From an uncultured Anaerolineales bacterium (GTDB lineage Bacteria > Chloroflexota > Anaerolineae > Anaerolineales > Villigracilaceae), in contig CALLJA010000047.1 in the NCBI GenBank assembly GCA_938008865.1, positions 1-14,046 on the forward strand: DNA of 14,046 bases. The letters are read 5' to 3'. The notes under the pieces were generated by a model. That model did not search any database and was not told where the DNA came from. It saw only the letters and a program-made list of their open reading frames with translations. The number at the start of each line of letters is the position of its first letter. Within the stretch, counting starts at the first letter, position 1. A program made the translations under genes and the position numbers. Of the stretch, positions 12,374 to 14,046 are shown piece after piece.

Positions 12374-13189
12374 ATGAAAGACGCGCCCAATAACTGCGTC
12401 AAAAAACTACGCGTGTAGTGTGCTACTACGCCAAACGCTCTAAGGGCGGTGCACGGACGTCTGCTGGTACCATCACTCATCCGCTCTCCCAGCATCAGAC
12501 CCACAGTTCCGTTTAGTTGTGTGGGCAAATCCGCACCCATGATCACGCAGACGCTGTCACGCGCAGCCCAGCACATATTGGAACTCCCCGCATTACTGCG
12601 GATAGAAAGACTTCGCCAGGCTGCCGAAAAGTTCGTGACCTCTTCCCTACGGTTATACCGACACTCGGGTGAGTTCCCTATGTCGTGCTTATTTCGGGGT
12701 GGCCACCCCTACTTTTTCCGTTCGCGACTCTTTGAAGGATGGCTGCTTTTAGGCCTACCTCCTGCACGCGTGTGTGTAAGTGGGCAAGTGGCCCACATGA
12801 CACCCAAAATGCTATACACGTCTCGATGGTGGGCCGATCCTGCCAAAGATCGGACGCACAGCAGACTCGTGGATTTTTCGCTACAGAAGATCCGCAGGCT
12901 GATCATGCCTACATCAACTCTTCTGGGAGGACTGCCTACCTCCAACAGGGCGCCTTCTGGTTATATTTGGATACCACCCTGACCCGCCATCCCTGGATAC
13001 AGCCGAACCCTAAGACGGCCCCAGGTGACACGGACGTTACCACAGCCTGACTTGCGACCTCTACTGCTGGCTCCTGGCTCGGGCTACCAGCGCTTGAGTG
13101 CGTTCCCGCCGAAGGACGCGGGGCTTCCGCCACCCACCAGCGAGACGTGTAAATTACAGAGTAAGTTGTAAAGGTTCTGGTATTGCGAG
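12374..13189 (-). ncRNA. large structured noncoding RNA, candidate GOLLD/ROOL-class
   Basis: These 816 nt lie between two tRNA genes, inside a region with its own promoter and terminator, and no reading frame in them looks like protein or has a ribosome binding site. Many helices can be read directly: 12415-12429, a long-range 7-bp helix 12458-12464 with 12547-12553, 12500-12525, a GUAA-tetraloop hairpin 12588-12601, a 14-nt palindrome 12696-12709, 12780-12796 and 12834-12853. A 10-mer (GGAGGTAGGC on the minus strand) occurs twice, at 12753-12762 and 12934-12943. Positions 12729-12764 resemble the 23S rRNA L11-binding domain. Large ornate phage RNAs such as GOLLD (about 800 nt) and ROOL (about 600 nt) sit next to phage tRNAs, and size and place favour GOLLD. 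The family call is inference; the ends are set only by the tRNAs. Confidence 0.75.
12729..12764 (-). other. 23S rRNA GTPase-associated-centre-like module
   Basis: As I recall the E. coli 23S sequence, this aligns without gaps to 1053-1088 with 30 of 36 identities. Bases equivalent to A1067, A1069-A1073, U1060 and A1088 are kept. The 1058/1080 pair changes from U-A to G-C, which keeps the helix. Position 1061 is A, the known stabilising variant. Similarity stops after 1088, so the h44 hairpin loop with A1095 is not conserved. Confidence 0.65.
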
Positions 13190-13262
13190 TGCACTCGGGT
13201 GGGCTCGAACCACCAACCTTGTCGTTAGGAACAACCTGCGCTGTCCATTGCGCCACGAGTGC
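13190..13262 (-). tRNA. tRNA-Arg (anticodon CCU)
   Basis: On the minus strand: acceptor GCACTCG/CGAGTGC, D-stem GCGC/GCGC with an 8-nt loop containing GG, anticodon stem GGTTG/CGACA with loop TTCCTAA (anticodon CCT), variable loop AGGTT, T-stem GGTGG/CCACC with loop TTCGAGC, discriminator A. The anticodon stem has a G-A mismatch at 27-43 and one G-T pair. CCA is not encoded. It would read the AGG codon. Confidence 0.9.
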
Positions 13263-13266
13263 TTGC

Positions 13267-13290
13267 CCTGGGTGTCCAAACACACCCAGG
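13267..13290 (-). other. leader hairpin before tRNA-Arg
   Basis: A perfect 9-bp stem (CCTGGGTGT with ACACCCAGG) with a 6-nt loop, 4 nt before the tRNA 5' end and about 40 nt after the expected +1. It may guide processing of the tRNA 5' end. No T-tract follows. Confidence 0.6.
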
Positions 13291-13332
13291 ACGGCTCAAA
13301 GGGAGAACTGACCATGTCGCTTGACAGTGATA

Positions 13333-13361
13333 ATTATAGCATACTTACTTTTTTATGTCAA
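13333..13361 (-). promoter_or_regulatory. perfect sigma70 promoter of the tRNA/ncRNA unit
   Basis: On the minus strand TTGACA (13356-13361), 17 nt, TATAAT (13333-13338), with the same 17-bp core up to and including the -10 as the promoter at 5931-5959. The expected +1 is near 13326, about 64 nt before tRNA-Arg. No gene start lies between it and the tRNA, so it serves the RNA unit. Confidence 0.85.
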
Positions 13362-13374
13362 GGCTAATAGTCGA

Positions 13375-13620
13375 CTAGTCTGGCGGGAGTAGCTCGACAA
13401 AGCTCGCCCGCTTCGTGGACACTACCGCAACAGTGGGGCCTATATCGCCGCTGACAATTTTCTTCAGCTCCGCCCCAAGCGCCTGCATCGTGTCGTCATC
13501 GCTGACGAAGATGATGTACTTCCTGCCAGGCCTCATTTCAGCGATCTGGATTTGTGCACGCAACGAGGCGTGGCGCTCCAGGTACTGCTCGATAATTTTC
13601 TCGACCCATGCTCGGATCAT
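13375..13620 (-). CDS. hypothetical protein, 81 aa
   Basis: It starts at the ATG at 13620 with AGGA about 8 nt upstream, 24 nt after the recA stop, so it is probably co-transcribed with recA. The N-terminal half is helical and charged; the second half alternates strands and helices (Y-I-I-F-V-S-D-D-D, then A-V-V-S-T-K). I recognise no family. No clear terminator separates its stop from the promoter at 13333-13361. Confidence 0.7.
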   Translation of the reverse strand: MIRAWVEKIIEQYLERHASLRAQIQIAEMRPGRKYIIFVSDDDTMQALGAELKKIVSGDIGPTVAVVSTKRASFVELLPPD

Positions 13621-13644
13621 CTCACATCCTTTCCACGTGGAAAC

Positions 13645-14046
13645 TCACTCTTCTACGGATTCCAGTTCTTCGGAGGGCTCGACAACCTGGGCCCCACCGC
13701 CTGCGGCGGCCATGATGATTTCACGAAGCTCCTGCACCAGCCCAGGGTGCTCCTTGATATAAGCAACGGAGTTGTCCCTACCCTGCCCGAGGCGCAGTTC
13801 TCCATACGAGAAGAAGGCACCGCGTTTGGTGATCACGTTCAGCTTTACGCCGATGTCAAGAATCTCGCCTTCCTGGGAGATACCCTTCCCGAACAAGATG
13901 TCGAACTCGGCTTTCTTGAAGGGCGGTGCTACCTTATTCTTTACGACCGTGGCCCTGGTGCGATTGCCCAGAACTTCATCACCGCTTTTCAGCGTCTGCA
14001 CCCTGCGGATGTCGATCCGCTGGGAGGCATAGAACTTGAGCGCCTG
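13645..14046 (-). CDS. recA: RecA recombinase, C-terminal part (5' end outside the window)
   Basis: The frame is open to the window edge and gives the last 133 residues of RecA. Family landmarks are A-L-K-F-Y-A-S-Q-R-I-D-I-R-R, G-N-R-T-R-A-T-V-V-K-N-K-V-A-P-P-F-K, A-E-F-D-I, and G-x-F-F-S-Y-G-E-L-R-L-G-Q-G-R-D-N, followed by the small C-terminal domain and an acidic tail (E-P-S-E-E-L-E-S-V-E-E). RecA pairs homologous strands in phage recombination and repair, here beside SSB, RusA-like and HNH genes. The ATP-binding part lies to the right, outside the window. The end is complete and normal in length. Confidence 0.95.
   Translation of the reverse strand, partial: QALKFYASQRIDIRRVQTLKSGDEVLGNRTRATVVKNKVAPPFKKAEFDILFGKGISQEGEILDIGVKLNVITKRGAFFSYGELRLGQGRDNSVAYIKEHPGLVQELREIIMAAAGGGAQVVEPSEELESVEE

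Noticed and set aside
12855..12890. A second 23S-like stretch (GTAGCGAAA on the minus strand, as in helix 71-73)
   Set aside because: Only about 9 bases match in a row and the flanks differ; chance is likely.
12364..12982. Open frames within the tRNA-flanked region (70 codons on minus at 12364-12576, 177 codons on plus at 12449-12982)
   Set aside because: No ribosome binding sites, one runs into the tRNA-Pro gene, and both cut across obvious RNA helices.
13321..13350. A TTGACA on the plus strand at 13321-13326, suggesting a divergent promoter
   Set aside because: No -10 at 16-18 nt and no plus-strand gene follows.
1..14046. CRISPR array, insertion sequence ends or attachment-site repeats
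   Set aside because: No regularly spaced direct repeats, transposase or long terminal inverted repeats were seen; tRNA 3' ends are not duplicated in the window.

Overview
The window looks like part of a tailed-phage (or prophage) genome. Every gene I can support lies on the minus strand. The genes are tightly packed, often with ATGA or longer overlaps, have GGAGG-type ribosome binding sites and include several GTG or TTG starts. The recognisable cargo is a phage DNA-metabolism set: RecA (partial at the right edge), single-stranded DNA-binding protein, a DnaQ-like exonuclease, RNase HI, an HNH protein, a RusA-like resolvase, an intein-containing class II ribonucleotide reductase and dUTPase. 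With it come a lytic transglycosylase and two tRNAs without encoded CCA. The host cannot be fixed. Base composition is moderately GC-rich and the promoters are ordinary sigma70 type.

Three consensus-like promoters and several hairpin terminators divide the window, read right to left. (i) The recA end and a small gene (14046-13375). (ii) A promoter at 13333-13361 that opens an RNA-only region of about 1.28 kb: tRNA-Arg, about 816 nt of highly structured sequence with no credible ORF, tRNA-Pro, a 220-nt tail and a strong terminator at 12043-12081. Beyond it the replication/recombination cluster runs through exonuclease, SSB, small genes, RNase H, HNH, RusA-like and NrdJ to a terminator at 5949-5982. 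(iii) A promoter at 5931-5959, overlapping that terminator, that reads a membrane gene, lytic transglycosylase, a membrane-anchored DUF1599 protein, a broken-looking small-ORF region and dUTPase, ending at the hairpin 3304-3335. (iv) A perfect TTGACA-N17-TATAAT promoter at 3343-3371 that reads eight small genes, including three tandem membrane-anchored paralogues and two 'GWISP' paralogues, to the terminator at 42-73.

The most exciting element is the noncoding region between the two tRNAs. Its size, position beside phage tRNAs, own promoter and terminator, and many nested hairpins fit the large ornate phage RNAs (GOLLD/ROOL type), though I cannot assign the family without a covariance search. 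Inside it, a 36-nt stretch matches the L11-binding GTPase-associated centre of 23S rRNA (E. coli 1053-1088) at 30 of 36 positions as I recall that sequence. The match includes one covarying base pair and the tertiary U1060/A1088 partners, suggesting an rRNA-like module built into a phage RNA.

Other items to check are the intein placed exactly before the radical-forming cysteine of NrdJ, a DnaQ-like exonuclease lacking its last catalytic aspartate, an FtsK-like protein with no P-loop, and two places where neighbouring reading frames look like one broken or recoded gene.
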